Below, in pieces: positions 12,286 to 26,755 of a DNA stretch of 64,000 nt; within the stretch, counting starts at the first letter, position 1, and every line of letters begins with the position of its first letter. Source of the DNA: Glandiceps talaboti. Lineage: Eukaryota > Hemichordata > Enteropneusta > Spengelidae. The notes beneath the pieces are model-generated. The model saw only the letters and a list, made by a program, of their open reading frames with translations, made no database searches and was not told where the DNA came from. The position numbers and the translations under genes are program-made. The stretch covers positions 5,923,079 to 5,987,078 of the forward strand of contig NC_135568.1 in the NCBI RefSeq assembly GCF_964340395.1, read 5' to 3'.

Positions 12286-15200
12286 GGTTGTTTTTTAATA
12301 TACCATGGAAGTGTAACGTAGCTAACTATTTTCAGGCAGAAGTTAATTTATTCCGATTTCAACTATTCGTCATAACACTGTCGACATGTGTCTGTCGTCC
12401 AAGGCTGTGAACGGTTCATGTTTGAGTGATGCATCACACAACAACACCTGTTTGTTTGTGTTGATTTAGTGTTAGATTAATTTCTTTTAAATGAAATCAC
12501 CAACACACACCTGTTTTATGGTGTGAATTCATTCCAGGATAAAAACCATCAATCACCTTAGATAAATTGATATATTTATGGAATGATGATGTGTCATTTA
12601 ATCATTACTGTTGCTGTGAATGGTATGCAAATGATACAAAAATCTGTTGACCAGAGTTTGAAGTGAAGACAGCCAGGATATTGTGTCCTATTTTAATTAA
12701 AACTGCACAGGCTGCAACTATATTGTTATATATAATGACTAATTTTCAATGTTGTACACCATCAAGTGTGTAATCATCTATAGGTAAACTTGTGTGTGTA
12801 GCTCTACTCATTTAGTGAATTAGCATTTTACGGCACGGGTCCTTAAATCAATGTCTCCGTCGACCACAACGCGTTGACTTTTGATACCAAACGTAATCAT
12901 TCACGGCACGCCATGAAATAACACATAACGATCTCTGTGACTGCACAGTGTGTGACCAAGCTAATACCTCAATATTGCATATTCAATGAACTTTGCCGTA
13001 TATTTATCGAGGCAAGTCACAACTAACATGGCGTCGGATTTAAAAAACCGTGCTCACTCAAGATTTAAACTTACCGCTACCTATGGATAAAACATACCAC
13101 TAATGAACCGATATATTTTATATAAATAATTGAACAAGTGATATATCTTTGGTTGGTTGATGTAAAAAGTGAATATAGATAGATACATTGTAATTTGTAA
13201 TTGCGTTTGGAAAACGTGAATGACTATTATATAAGTAGTTTCCATCATTTCATTTCTCTATCGAACCATTTACAAAATTTTACAAAGCCACAAGAGACGA
13301 TCGTTCAATGAACATATTTTTACTATCTTGTTTTCATTTGCCACCCTCCCTAAGTTTAAAGAACATAATTCTGTAACATTCGCTGTTTGACAGGAGACCT
13401 ATTGCGATCACGTTCTTGCGTTTTGATAGTCTTTAATAACCAGGCAAGTACACTAAAACAGGGCTTACATCGATGGACAATTAGGTGCACAGATTTCAAA
13501 CATATGTGACTCAATAGAAAAAAAAACCAAATTTTTTTCTTCAAAAGGAATACTACTGTGAAATATATGTTCAATTCTAATTTCAGAGTAAATGTGTGTT
13601 TCTGCAGAAATCTAAATGCTTCCGTTATAGAAATTAAACAGCGCCATCATTTAGTTAAAATCTCACCATAGTCAAGCAGCCTAAGTCCCAGTTTAGAACC
13701 AACGGCTGAATCAAGCATCTCAAACTTTGATGCATGACGTGCTGCATGGGGTGATTAGGAAGACGTGAAAAACACAAGTAAAAATAGTGTAAGCTAGATT
13801 GATTTCTTAGAACTCATACAATGTTATTCTTTTCACGTATATGGCTATGTCGTCATAACATACCTATCGGTACTTCACGATGAACAATTTTCCGTTTATG
13901 TTTTGAGTCTTACTGCACTCCATGACGTTTCAGCAAACGGTATATTTGGAAATGTTTAGACGTGATATTCAATAAAAAACATTTCTTTTCCGTATTAATT
14001 GGCGAAGTTTCAACTCTTAACATTTCAAAGATAATGTCTTTTTTGAACAGACAATTCTGAATTTTGGGAAGCTACTCGTTTTTTTCGGATTAACACTGTT
14101 GAAAGCCATGATGAATGGAACTCTTCTAGAACAAAACTCCAGTATCGCCTCCAGCGAAGCATGCGGAAATGGAGTATTTTATTGCCTGCAAGACTAGCAA
14201 ATACTACGTTAAATGGTGGTATTACACCTCCTTGTGTCTGTTTCTGTGACATCTCAAGAAAAAATAGTGTCATTAACGTTGTTAAATACCGTATCGGTAC
14301 CGTCTGACTTTGATGACAGCGTGAAAAATTGCATTACGGTTTTCCGGGTCGATGGAGATGTATTATGCCTTGCAGAGTCGACTATATTAAAATGAAACCG
14401 TGAATTCAGACAGAACATTTTGTTTCCTTTAGAAGTTATGGTAGTAATATGACATAAAGCGATCTCTTTAAAGAGAGGGGGGAGATCAGACTTTCATTTT
14501 CGCCATACTCTTGCGAAAAGCAAAATTAGCTTTTTGATGTTTATTTAGAACTACCGCATTCACATAGGCTGATTTATAACCGTATAAAAAACGAATATCC
14601 TCCACGGCTATGTATCACAACTTTCTTCACAGTGGGAAATCACGTAGCGCTAGGATTCAATAAAAGTGTTACGATCGCCAATATTCCGAGTGTTCCTCCA
14701 CGTAAAAAGAATTCACTGCCATTCTATTTGGTAACCGTCGCCGTTAAAATAGCAGACGTTCGCCGATTACGAAGTCCTTGGACATCATCAGTGTAGACAG
14801 TCTACATTACACAGCAATATGGCATTTCGACTATCGAGTATATATACCGAAGACTACAGTTTCAAGTTGCCATCATCGAATATGCCTCTCCACGTAATAC
14901 AGTTAATGTACTGAACAAACATTTACAATAAGACACAAACACACCATCTATATGAGCTCTAGTTGTTACAGTTATAATATATGAAAAAAGGTGTTTAATA
15001 TCTTATAGTGTGTGACATTAAACTGAGATTATTTTTTTTAAACACGGTATCAAAATTGAGCTAAATATTTCGGGTGAATCCCCACGTATTGGGCTAAGAG
15101 GGTCGTGATTGCGAGATGAACATCATGTCTGTAATTAAATGGGAAATAGAAGCTGTGAAACGTATACACCGTCGTTCAAATATTACGACTCTGTTTAAAA

Positions 15201-16097
15201 AAAACACTCTCATAATGTATATTTATTCATATTTTTGATGAGAAGCTTGTTAAAAGGTGATATCAATATGATTTCATATCGTCAGCAATAAGATACCTAT
15301 TTATTAGTATAAAATATTGAAAAGAACACTACAATTATTTCCACTGTTTAACGATTTACTAATAACCCGATCTTGATAATCCCAATTCAGGATCGTGAAA
15401 TCTATTAACTCCCCAACCGTATAACTTCTATATTCAGGAAAACACTGTGTCTGTGTACATTGATGACAAATGAGTTTTATATTCTTATGACATGCCTGCA
15501 ATTGTAGCCATTTGTGTCATGAGGTCAAACGTGATATCACCTCCTGGGTCGATCGTGTGACGTCACGGACATAACATGGAACAGTTATACAACCCGAGAG
15601 AGACATGTTGTCTTATCCAATCATGCATTCATGCCTATGCTTTCAGTGTTACTGGAAACACTGATAAAACGTGAGAGAGAGTTATAGATCTTTTTGATGA
15701 CTGTATCTTATTGTGTAGTAATATGACGTCTCACTCCTTAATAAAGCACATCAACAACCACTGAAGTTCTAAAAGCTCATTTGGTGTCAAATATCTTTAA
15801 ATTTACGGCTTTCCTTTTTATCTGTTTGTGATGATTGTGAATTGTTCTTTGAAATATCATTGATCACAGCTAAAAGAACGATTTTGCTCAAAGTTTTGAA
15901 AAGAAAATTGTGCTTATATAGATGGTAGATCAACTTGTTCGTCATAATGTACTTGCAGTTTAGGATGCTATGTACCCGCGTATTGCACAGGTTGAGACCA
16001 ATTCTCAATCCATAATTGGAATGAACATGCCATGATATTATAAGTCTGCACTGTTCAATAATATTGGGTCAAAATATATTTCTAGATTTTCCTTTGT
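12284..16097. other. AT-rich sequence, nothing recognised
   Basis: No long frame, tandem repeat or mobile-element end was seen. A full CRE octamer (TGACGTCA) occurs near 15559 but has no gene context. A minus-strand frame of 82 codons at 14025-14273 has no recognisable motif. Confidence 0.5.
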
Positions 16098-16113
16098 CCC
16101 CCCCCCCCCCCCC
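16098..16113 (+). repeat. C16 homopolymer
   Basis: Sixteen consecutive C residues in otherwise AT-rich sequence. Confidence 0.95.
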
Positions 16114-16213
16114 ATATCTGGACAGAAATGTGATCAAGTACCTTCTCATAATGTTCACACCCTTGCAGTATGTCGACATGATGCCGTGAAATTTCGTAAA
16201 GAAGTAAATGAAA

Positions 16214-16314
16214 AAATTATTATATGATCTGTTATCATTCAATAGACCATAATATCAAACATTAATTAACAGCGTGAATGTGTTACAAATTTAGACACTG
16301 TAAATATCTGTCAT
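16214..16314 (+). repeat. Direct repeat, left copy (about 100 bp)
   Basis: It matches 16573-16672 almost base for base, sharing AAATTATTATATGATCTG, TTATCATTCA.TAGACCATAA and TTACAAATTTAGACACTGTA. The two copies flank 258 bp. Direct terminal repeats around a short interior would fit a TRIM-like retroelement. No TG..CA ends or primer-binding site were recognised, so a segmental duplication is equally possible. Confidence 0.85.
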
Positions 16315-16411
16315 TTCAAAGTGACGTATGGCGGGCGCTTCCTTAGGATCTATAATTTGAATATAGAATCTATATGGTTATTGTCTCATCCCAACATTCA
16401 TGTTATATGTC

Positions 16412-16441
16412 ATGATATATGATATGATATGATATGATATG
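16412..16441 (+). repeat. (GATAT)n pentanucleotide repeat
   Basis: About five GATAT units lie between the two ~100 bp direct repeats. A similar short run is at 41440-41470. Confidence 0.9.
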
Positions 16442-16572
16442 GTGTTCCTCGACAGAGGCTGCTGTCACATGGTATATTACATAACTGTATTACTATTACT
16501 ATAGATCCATTGTGAAGCACATTCTTTTAAACATTAGTAAAAATTGTGCACAAAATAGTATCAATCTAAAAG

Positions 16573-16672
16573 AAATTATTATATGATCTGTTATCATTCA
16601 GTAGACCATAATATTAACATTAATTAATAGCGTGAATGTGTTAAATGTGTTACAAATTTAGACACTGTAAAG
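16573..16672 (+). repeat. Direct repeat, right copy (about 100 bp)
   Basis: It pairs with 16214-16314. It carries a small internal duplication (GTGTTAAATGTGTTACAAA against GTGTTACAAA in the left copy) and a few substitutions. Confidence 0.85.
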
Positions 16673-17286
16673 ATACCTTATTTCCACACTATCGCGATCG
16701 GTTCATTCCGATCAGGTGTTCTTACATTAATAGCCGGGTAACACATAATTAGTATGCAGATTTGGGTAATTAACTGACACCCAGTAATAAAGTGTCATTA
16801 GCCTCTATCCACACAGTGTAATTAAAGTCGCATGAAGAGTGCTCTCTTCGAAACCTCATTACTGCCATCTATATTAATGTCACGACCTTGCAACAAAATA
16901 TAATTTGAACGACGATTCAGTTATAATTAACATGCTAATTGGCATATTTACCATCTTTGAAAAATTTCATGTGTAAATAGAGTCATGTTTGATTTGTAAC
17001 ATGAATTTCATTTCAATCACGTCACCATTACCTCAAAACAATGATAACATATTAACTGTCATGGACAGGGGACAAAAAAAATTAAATTCAGTAAATAGAT
17101 GCGTGGACATCTACGGGAAAACACAATTATAATAACACCATATCGGCATACCCCAATTAATAACTGCAAAGATTTTATCTACATGTACATCATGAGTTAA
17201 AAGTCGACCGATCTGCGAGGTGTATCCGCGCAATCATTTTACGCAGTAAATTCGCAGACACTACTGAAAGTAACAATGCTATATGC
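16673..17286. other. AT-rich sequence, nothing recognised
   Basis: No open frame or repeat of note. Confidence 0.6.
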
Positions 17287-17498
<212 letters not shown>

Positions 17499-20400
17499 TA
17501 GCTAGCTTAACAGAATTGAAAGTAATAAAGTGAGGAATTCAGTATTTCTTGTCTTCAATGTGGAAACCTTATAACACATCATTAGTCGGGAATCATCATA
17601 ATATCAGCGACATATCGTATCCTTTTACAGAAACATATATGTCGCCTCGTGGATGAATTCATCCTTAACATTTCCATTTCTAAAATTATTTGCTAAAACA
17701 GTTTCACTTAATCTAACTCGAGTCTTCGAAACATCGAGGACTACATCACAACCGGGTATTTTAAGATATCTTGACATTCACATTTCCAACCTGTAGAACT
17801 TTAAATAAGCAAATTCACTTGATAAGATTAATTAAAAAGTCACATGATTGACGATCCTGTCCCGTTAAACGTAGAGAAAACACTTCCTAAAATAAAGAGT
17901 GTGCTAAGTATTCAAAGAGCAGTAATGATTTATTAATATTTGAAAACGTACAGATAGATATTTTTTAAATGAAAAGAAAAAAGTTTGAACTGAGACTGTA
18001 AATGAAACAGCACTCCTAAACAAGACGCGACTTTTGAACTGTTCCCACGTCTAAAAGTCAGAAGGTATGCTTGTGTTATCAAACCTTTGGCATTGTTCTT
18101 TGTTTTGTCAAATGTTTTATTGTCGAAACTAGATCTGTCTCTGACTTCTTTAGAGCCAGACTTCTTTAGAGCCAACATACTGTTTTGCAATTTGTTGAAC
18201 GTAAGGTATAGCTACGAGAAATCGTCACTGAAATATTTGCACAATCAACAAAAATGTGCTTACTGTATTGCAGACAAAATGTCAACATTTGAAGAGACAG
18301 GGTCGGCTGGTTTATCGACCGAATGATTTTCTACCATTAGGAATTATCGTCAAAGAGAATGCAAATAATTAACAGTGCAAAACTATATCCTCTAGGCAGG
18401 AGATGTACCATCGAATTGATTTATGGAGATTATCAAAAAATGTAGTTGTAGTAATGAGAATTTTCTTGAGCCACCTGCAGATTACTTTGAGATAAAGTAA
18501 ATCCCGCTAAAACGGGGCTATATTAGGAACCCCATTACCATTCGTCATATTTTTCAAGGAGCTAAAGTATCATGACAAACCTTCCACGTTCCGCTTATTT
18601 CTTGCAAAGATAGAAAAAATCAATCGTCTTTTGAAGTTTTCCCAGTTAAGCACAATCAAAGATTCTCAATTAACGTTAGCCCACTGAATTATTTAACCTT
18701 TAAATGTCTACAAGTGTTTGAGTGTTGTTTGATATTTGCTTACTTCTGTGGGGTTGTCGTCTTCAGCTTTTACATTTTAGCTATGAATCAGTGATGGAAC
18801 ATTCGCTATGCATCTAACGATTGAAGGATCAAATATCACCAGCTGTAACAATATGCGAAAAACGAAAAGCTTCTTGACATGTGTGATGAAGGTCATAGTT
18901 TTTCCCTCAATGAATAGTTGAGTCCAGTGTGCATATAAGACAGTGTCCAATCAAACTTTGCTAGTTAGCATTTTAAGTGTATGATTTCTGTACACGATTC
19001 TTGCAATTGTAGAGTGACATATTTTGATAATTATACGGTCGAAATATCTGTACGACAACCATTTTGTAGAAAATTGAAGGTTTAACTAACTCACATCTGA
19101 TAGAATGAAAACGATGGCTATAAGGAATATTAATAAAACAAACCACTCTCGCTCATTGTTTAATTCCCATACTTGGTAAACCTTATCGCGTTCCCGTGAA
19201 ATGTCATTAACCTTGTGCCCATGTAATCCCCTAAAGAACTCAACATCTCAGAACATCTAACCATAGTCAATACAGCCGTGCGACAATCGTGACATACAAT
19301 TACTTTAGCCCTCAGGGCCATATTTAACGAATCCCTTTGAAAAGTACAGTAAGAAGCGTGTGTGCCATTGCCAAAACACCGCTAATATAAAAGGTTGCTG
19401 TATCGTTGGCTCGGGGAGGTAGAATTTCTTTACACGAATATTAAAGTCTTGTGAAAGGAACGATTTTATTAGCGCAAAAACACAGCCTTTAAAAACTGTA
19501 GAGCACGATACTACTATTATGCTTCGAATGTGCAATTTTGTAAGTAGTTTTAATAGTGTAGGTAATCAATCATGGCAAATTGTTACAAAATAATGTCTTA
19601 TTACAAGACATGTCTTTGGGAATAAACAAAATTACAACTACTAGTAAAACTGATATCAGATGAAACGATCTATACGTGCACGGGGTCTTGCGTAGTTCAT
19701 TGAAAACATTTGTATGGCGTTAGAAGAATGATTTTGTGTCGACGACATCATTCAATCAATGACTTTTGTAGGAGAGTTTGACCTCTTCGTGTACAGTTAC
19801 GAAGGAAATAGAATTTGACGGGATCATTTCTTCTAAGCAATTACACGCCCTGGTGAATAAGACCGGGAGATAACATCCATCATGCGAGGCATTGATAACT
19901 TAATCGTGAGAAAATGCTGATGACGTCGCGTTGTCTACATTTTCGGATGGGATTGTCATATCACTGTCACTTACTGCATAAACACGACACTGTCATTTGT
20001 ATCGTTTCCGTACATCTCTATATAAGCATTACTAATGTATCATCTGTAATGGAGAGGAATATGCCTGTACAGTCACTCATGTGAAAGGTGTATGTTACCA
20101 CTAAAACATGATTTCTTTACCTCAGACCTACCATGCATGATGAAATATAAATGATAAGGCACATTAAAATAGTTCACACACAGGCAATTTACATTTCATA
20201 ACTTTTCTCGGTAAGGTATGAATGTTTAGTCGAACACCACTGAGCTCATTCACTGTTTTGTATAAACTACATTGTACATTTAATATTATGACATAGTCCG
20301 ATGGACAATATATTATACATCCTTTCTGACATCTAGACTTTGTGAAAAACATATCAGAACCTCCTGAAAGAATGTTTCTTTTGGAAGTATTCTTTCGACC

Positions 20401-20534
20401 ACATTGATAAACCCACCACACCTTTGCATAACTAGCAAAACACATTTCTAGTTCCGAACATCTGATGAAAATGTTACTCATATAGTCACTTCAATATGTA
20501 CAGTGATGTCGGGGTCGAATGCTTTATTTTCTTG
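17499..20534. other. AT-rich sequence with one small tandem duplication
   Basis: GACTTCTTTAGAGCCA is duplicated in tandem at 18143-18174. The rest shows nothing recognisable. A minus-strand frame of 105 codons at 20164-20481 has several Cys but no known motif. Confidence 0.5.
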
Positions 20535-20616
20535 TGGTCAGGGATGAAAATGCTTGATCCCTGACCAAACAATTCCTACGACCATTTTGAATAGTGTACT
20601 TTTGATTTAGTACACT
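20535..20616. other. Two consecutive perfect hairpins
   Basis: Hairpin 1 has an 11 bp stem, TGGTCAGGGAT at 20535-20545 pairing with 20557-20567, and an 11 nt loop. Hairpin 2 has an 8 bp stem, AGTGTACT at 20593-20600 pairing with 20609-20616, and an 8 nt loop. They lie 25 bases apart. They could be structured RNA if transcribed, or ends of a decayed element. Neither is established. Confidence 0.6.
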
Positions 20617-21113
20617 CTACTGTCCCTAGAGTAAAATAAAATATGTAAAATATATTTCAATATCAGCATCTATAAACCATTGCGCATTGGGAGTATGTGA
20701 TTGATGTTGCTTATTCACCCCATATGTACGGTTGGGTTTATGGTGTGAACAGTGCAGAAAATTAATTCACTTTCTGCCTCCTGTCATGGTTAATGTTGCA
20801 TATTGTATATCATCGCGATCATTCAATCCCTCCAGTCTTAGTGAATATCACATTTACAACATGCCCATATCATCTGTATGTTTTAATTGAACAGGGCGCT
20901 TTCATTCAAGTAACGTTCGCTGAACCGATATACTGCTTGTTTATAATGGTTCTACCAAAGTATTTTTGTCAGGTTGTGTTTTTACATAAATGCAAAGTTG
21001 TTCTGTGTTCATATATTAGACCTACTTACACATTACGCATAACCAGGATGTCATATACTGACAAAGACACAATCTGCCTGAAAGTTATGAATATATATAC
21101 TGTCAGATGGATG
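20617..21113. other. AT-rich sequence, nothing recognised
   Basis: A plus-strand frame opens at 20793 and runs into the following CAGA array. It has no recognisable domain. Confidence 0.5.
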
Positions 21114-21200
21114 GACAGACATACAGGCAGGCAGGCAAACAGACAGACAGAAATACAGACATGCAGACAGACAGTCAGATAGACAAACAGAGACAGAATA

Positions 21201-21274
<74 letters not shown>

Positions 21275-21290
21275 CAGACAGGCAGGCAGT
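21114..21290 (+). repeat. CAGA array, degenerate left half
   Basis: The left part is a mixture of CAGG, CATA, CAAA and CAGT variants. From about 21200 the CAGA units become perfect, ending in CAGG near 21280-21288. A decayed left flank with a pure right flank suggests that expansion is active on the right side. Confidence 0.96.
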
Positions 21291-22113
21291 CCCAAAGCAA
21301 TAAACAGGTGGAACAAAACAAAAGTAGTCAAGTAATTGTGATCCTATGATTATTCTTGTAGCATTGCCGACTTCATTATAGCTGTGTTGTTAATAAAAAG
21401 ACAAATTGCTCACCAAAGACTTGCTGAAGGTTTCCATTAAACCCACACGCATCAGCTGATAAATTTACGACATCATAAAAGAGTTCGGCAGAAAGTCATT
21501 ATATTTGTACCAGGGAAAAGAGATTAACGTCAATCAACAATCGAATTCTCGTAACTCAACCATGTAAATGCTCACAATTTTATGCGTGTACGAATGCTTT
21601 CGGGAACATTAAGATACAGAATCCTATTTATACAGGCGAGTTCCATTTTTTTGCAAAAGAATAAGTAGTGTTGGGTTTGTTTTGTTAACGTTTCAAAACT
21701 GTTCCAACTCCTTTAGTTAAAAGTACATGCAGAGGTAACTTTCTGAAAACCTGGAAATGTCGTGTGCTTTCTTTTCTGAAAACAGTAATACAAGTATTGA
21801 GTTTTACGACAAGACAAATTTGACATTGTGTTATTCTTTAATTTCATTATCCGTGCCATCAGATTGAAAGTGTTGGTTGGTAATAGGAAAAGACACACGC
21901 TCTAAGAACCAGTAAAACCTAAAGTTTGCCATTTTAGTGTACATCACTACACTTTGGTTAGTATTACAAGGGTCGAACCTGGTCGTTTAGATGATCTCAA
22001 ATGTTAGTTTGGTAACTTTCTCTAGTCTTTGTATACAAATAAGTTTGGATAAATATAGTTTAAAATTAAAGATGGAGTACGTCAAGACGTACATGTATGA
22101 CGGATGGGAAACA
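21291..22113. other. AT-rich sequence, nothing recognised
   Basis: No open frame, repeat or element worth naming. Confidence 0.55.

Positions 22114-22153
<40 letters not shown>
22114..22153 (+). repeat. (TG)20 dinucleotide array
   Basis: Forty bases of uninterrupted TG. It can form Z-DNA. Confidence 0.97.
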
Positions 22154-22156
<3 letters not shown>

Positions 22157-25100
22157 GTGGTTGGAAATATGATACAAATACAGTATATTAACAAAACGTG
22201 ACGAAACGTTGATGTTTTTCATCTGTAAGGAACTATAATGACAATTCCTTATCCCAAAGTTCCTCAAGATAACGGTAAAAGTCTATCATATTGTAAATGG
22301 CACGAGGGGTGGCCAAGCTTATGATATGCATATTAACCACATATGCATTGTTCAATTCAATTACTCTCAAGTATGTCATGCAACGATCAACAGTCTTTGT
22401 ACATAATTGATGCAGCCGAGAGTGATATTACCAGGACGAACCTGAAAAGCCTTTTAAATTCTGATAAAACCCTATACGTGCAAACGTTCAGTCTAGATTT
22501 TTTGGTGCAAAATTAAGTTAAATCTATGAGCTTAGATTTAATTTCTGATGGAAGCCTATCATTTACCAAAAGGTTTGAATAGCTTAGATATTTGCCGTCT
22601 CCTTATCTCAAAAGTGTCGTGAAATTGAAGACCGGGTATTTTGTTTAATCATGACGAATTGTTGGGCTAAGGACAGGCAAAGACCAATACTTTTCAAACA
22701 AGCTTTTTTCGAGAAATTGCTGATGTCCTTGTATAACACGGCATACGCTCACATGGAATTTGTTTGCCAATGGACATAAATTTGCATATTTAATAGCAAA
22801 TCATTCAAACCTTAAATGTCAGGAGTAAAGGTGACTTTTACTTTAATGACATTTATTGAGTACAGCTGCGATAACGTCTACAGAAGTCTCTTTCAGTACA
22901 TCGTTTTTTGCACTTCTGACCCATTCAATTGTAATTTTGGCCTAAAATTTAATTGCAAGAATCGATAGTAACCTCCTACGTACACAGTTTTCTTTACGTA
23001 TGGCATGCTGATGGGTATATGTACGTATGCATGAAGTGCCAAATTTTAATGTGTACTCGATGTTGAGTTGAAGCTCGTAAATACGTTTACGACTACTTAC
23101 TAATACGAATTAACTACATCATTGCGCAGTTTACTGCCTTGCATACAATTTTCCCAATTGATTATTGTCCAGCTGTTAATTACTATGATTTACGGTGGCT
23201 TTGATTCATATTGTTTTGGAGGTCACGGTTATATTTACGGTGTAGATTAATGTGGAACGCTATTTATTCAATGAGGGATAAAGTTATCAAGTGGGACGAA
23301 TCGGGTGACTGCTAATGTGTAAATGCTCTAAGGCTTCGTATAATGGGGAATTGTTCCAAATTCTATGACATTGCCCAAGTATTATTTATGTTTTAAGCTC
23401 GTTAGAGTTCTCAACAATAGATGTGTTCATCGTGTAAATTTTATTAAGTTTATTAAGTCTATTAAGTTGGCCAAGGAAAATGTAAACCAACACGTATGTT
23501 TTATAAACAATACGTGATTAACAGATTACCTGAGACTCAGGTCAGTGAGTTAAAAGAGCAACACAATGTACATGTGACAAATATTGACTTCAAAGCCGTC
23601 ATCAAATTATGTATGACTTAATTATAAAGTAGTATAATTACATTAGGTATAGTTTATTAGCTAGGAGATTATATTTCAAATATTTGGCAGACAACTGTGA
23701 TTGTGTCACAGTACTTCATCCATTCATAATGTCAAAAATTATTCTTTATCTGTATCTTTCCAAAATAAATTTAGTCTAAACCAAACGTTTGATCATAGGA
23801 AACATTTCCACAAAACATTCCACGACGTTTTTTTTAAAAAAACCAAAAAACTCAATTCTAAAGCAACTGAGGTTACCAAAGATTTTATCTTTAAATTCGT
23901 GCATTTGTGTAGTTGAGGTCTTTTGACCCAATACCACAAATACAATTATATAAGGAATTTGATTACTGGAGATCTCTATCTACAACTGCAATCAAATATG
24001 ATAGCAATAGTAGATTACCAGAACATCCTGTGACCCTGGAGTAGTACGTCAAGTGCCATTTTCGAATAAATGCACATCCCATTATAAACATTTCGTCCAA
24101 CTGCTGTCGTCCATATTGCAACATTCTTTCTCCAAGAACGAATATTTGTATTTTATTAGCTTCCAAAGTGACACAAGCTAAAACATTGAAGCGAATTAAA
24201 AGTATCGTTCGCATTGAGTGATTTTTCACTAGCTCCCATGAACGCTGGGATATGAGTTAAACATTGGCCAAGAATTTGTGAAAGTGGCGAATTTCGATGT
24301 AGCCATGAAGTTTAGATCTTTTGACAAAAAAAATCTACAGTACGTTTTATTTACCAGGAATCTGGACATATTGTCTTGGACAACTTTCCATCTACATGAA
24401 AATCACGACCACGTATGTGGTGGCCAATTCCCTCCATGATATAGTACTGTTGTTAAGACGACATGACATTCTGGATATTAAATACTATCAGACTGTATGA
24501 GTATTTTATTTTGAACAAGATACAGAGTAACATCACAAGGAAGTACTATAGAAGCGGTTGAAGCGGTTTTCAAACGATAAAGCTTTTAACCAAATTGGAT
24601 AAATTTGCATACTATGAGATCATTTTACATTTACATCGATTGTCTTTTTATCAAGTCGTGTCTATGAAGACAGTTAATTATGCCATCAAACTTGAAAACC
24701 AAGTCTGCTGAAAACATCTACAACGACCTATTTTACATGCCCGTTTATTTTACTCGCCGTGACAACCAAAAATCCAAAGTATATCCATAATGATGCAATG
24801 ATGACAGTTACACACGATTTATCAATGTAAGTCCTTTAGCCAAAAATGACATGTTATTTCACATTCTAAGAGAAATCTTGCGTTGAATTGAACATCTAGA
24901 TACGAAACAGTGCACCTGAATATCGTACAAATTTACTTTGCAGTTTTTCAAATCAATCGTTTTTCAAAACAATTTTCTAAAATGCGATATCGACCGCAAG
25001 GCTCATCACAACCAACATCAATACAACGCTTGTTCAGTTTAAGTTTGTTTTCTAAAGCGTGTAATCCTCTTTCTACCTCTTTGTACACGAAAAACTACAA

Positions 25101-25825
25101 GCTGGGACAGGATTGACTGACTTTTATGACTCCATTTGCATATTGAGACATAGTTTGTTTACTAAGGGGCCTATTGAGTAAGAATAAGCATGTAAGTGTT
25201 GATATCCACAGTGGTTACTAAAACTCGTAACTATTTCTCATTTAACACGCTTCCTATTTAAAGGAGTGGGCTGCAAATAAACCTCCAAAACACTCTGATT
25301 CATTAGAGTTCCTGCAGCTACAAAAAACAACTAAGTACTAAGTGGTATCACACCAGCGCGGACTACACAAACGCTTATTCATCCAATTCATCGAACATCA
25401 TCAAATGAAGTGACTGGGAGATAGCTGGACGCAATAAGCCTAAAACCTTGTTCTGTCGATAGAATTATGTGAAATAACTATAGTACTTTGCAATAATTGC
25501 GTAACCGTTTGATTACATACTGTAGCAATCGTTTGATGTACCTCCAGGGAAATGTCGGAGTGTGTTTGTATTGATCTATCATTATAATGAAAAGTACATC
25601 TCATTCACATCTATCGTTTCTAATTACACTTAACGCATGTTGTATTTCACTAGACTATATAACAGTCTTTTATTCATGGCACATAAAGATATTAGTCATA
25701 AAGCCCAGCCGACGTTGTTAGGTTCCATGATTCATTAAGGCAATTCCTCCGCCAATACTACTATGGGCATTTTAGTCTACATCCTACATATTTTCTCGTG
25801 ACAAAAGGGTCTCACTAATTAGGTA
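22154..25825. other. AT-rich sequence with a 9 bp triplication
   Basis: Three tandem copies of a 9 bp TTATTAAGT-like unit lie at 23440-23467. Otherwise 3.7 kb without recognisable content. The longest frames (67-88 codons) have no family signature. Confidence 0.5.
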
Positions 25826-25884
<59 letters not shown>

Positions 25885-25891
25885 GTCAGTC

Positions 25892-25979
<88 letters not shown>
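25826..25979 (+). repeat. CAGA array
   Basis: 154 bp of CAGA interrupted once by CAGTCAGT at about 25885-25891. Confidence 0.97.
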
Positions 25980-26674
25980 TCAGTCGCTGTATCTAATACA
26001 AATTTCTAAATCTACTACAGATACACACAATTTTGAGCATACATCTCTTCTCAAAATAACACGTTGGAATAATTGCACCAAAGGCAACAAGGGAGTCATG
26101 TTTTGCCATGCTTTGACAGCTGCCCAGACGAATCACGCTAGCTTTTTCATAATTAAATCTAACAGTCCCTGAGAGCATACATTATTTCTAGAAAGTACAC
26201 TTAAATGAATTATATGACTTGACTCTATTACAGAAATTCTCTCAATTCTTTATCCAAATATCACAATTGAGTGAATTAAATAAGCCTGTAGGACATGGCT
26301 GCGGTAAAGGGACATAAGCTCATTTGATGTTTGTGTTTGTGCTTAAAATATGTCAACGCTGTTGTGCTTTTTTATGCAATGAAAGAGGCCAAATATCGGG
26401 GAAAGAAGCCTCGCGAAGACCATTTGTAAATCTTTCAAGTTATGCAATTATCGTGATAGAAGTAATTTTAAAAATGTTTTGTGAACCATGTACTAGACAA
26501 AATAACCATGTGCTCATTTGTTGTAGTTGTGATAAATGACAACTGCACTGATTTCCCTGGCCCAACATTAAATATCACATAATGAATAAACTATCATATA
26601 TGTTATTTACATTTTAATTCCTATTTACAATGAAATTAAAATGACCTATCCAACATTCTGACTGATGTGACTTA
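25980..26674. other. AT-rich sequence, nothing recognised
   Basis: Short chance frames only (for example 61 codons minus at 25993-26178 and 71 codons plus at 26324-26539). Confidence 0.5.
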
Positions 26675-26684
26675 AGTGTGTGTG

Positions 26685-26716
<32 letters not shown>

Positions 26717-26755
26717 TGTATGTATGTATGTATGTATGTATGTATGTATGTATGT
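26675..26755 (+). repeat. TG then (TATG)n array
   Basis: A short GTGTGTGT lead is followed by about 17 TATG units. Confidence 0.97.

Noticed and set aside
15540-15580. Promoter inferred from a full CRE octamer TGACGTCA
   Set aside because: A single 8 bp motif without a gene start, TATA-like context or conservation data is not enough.
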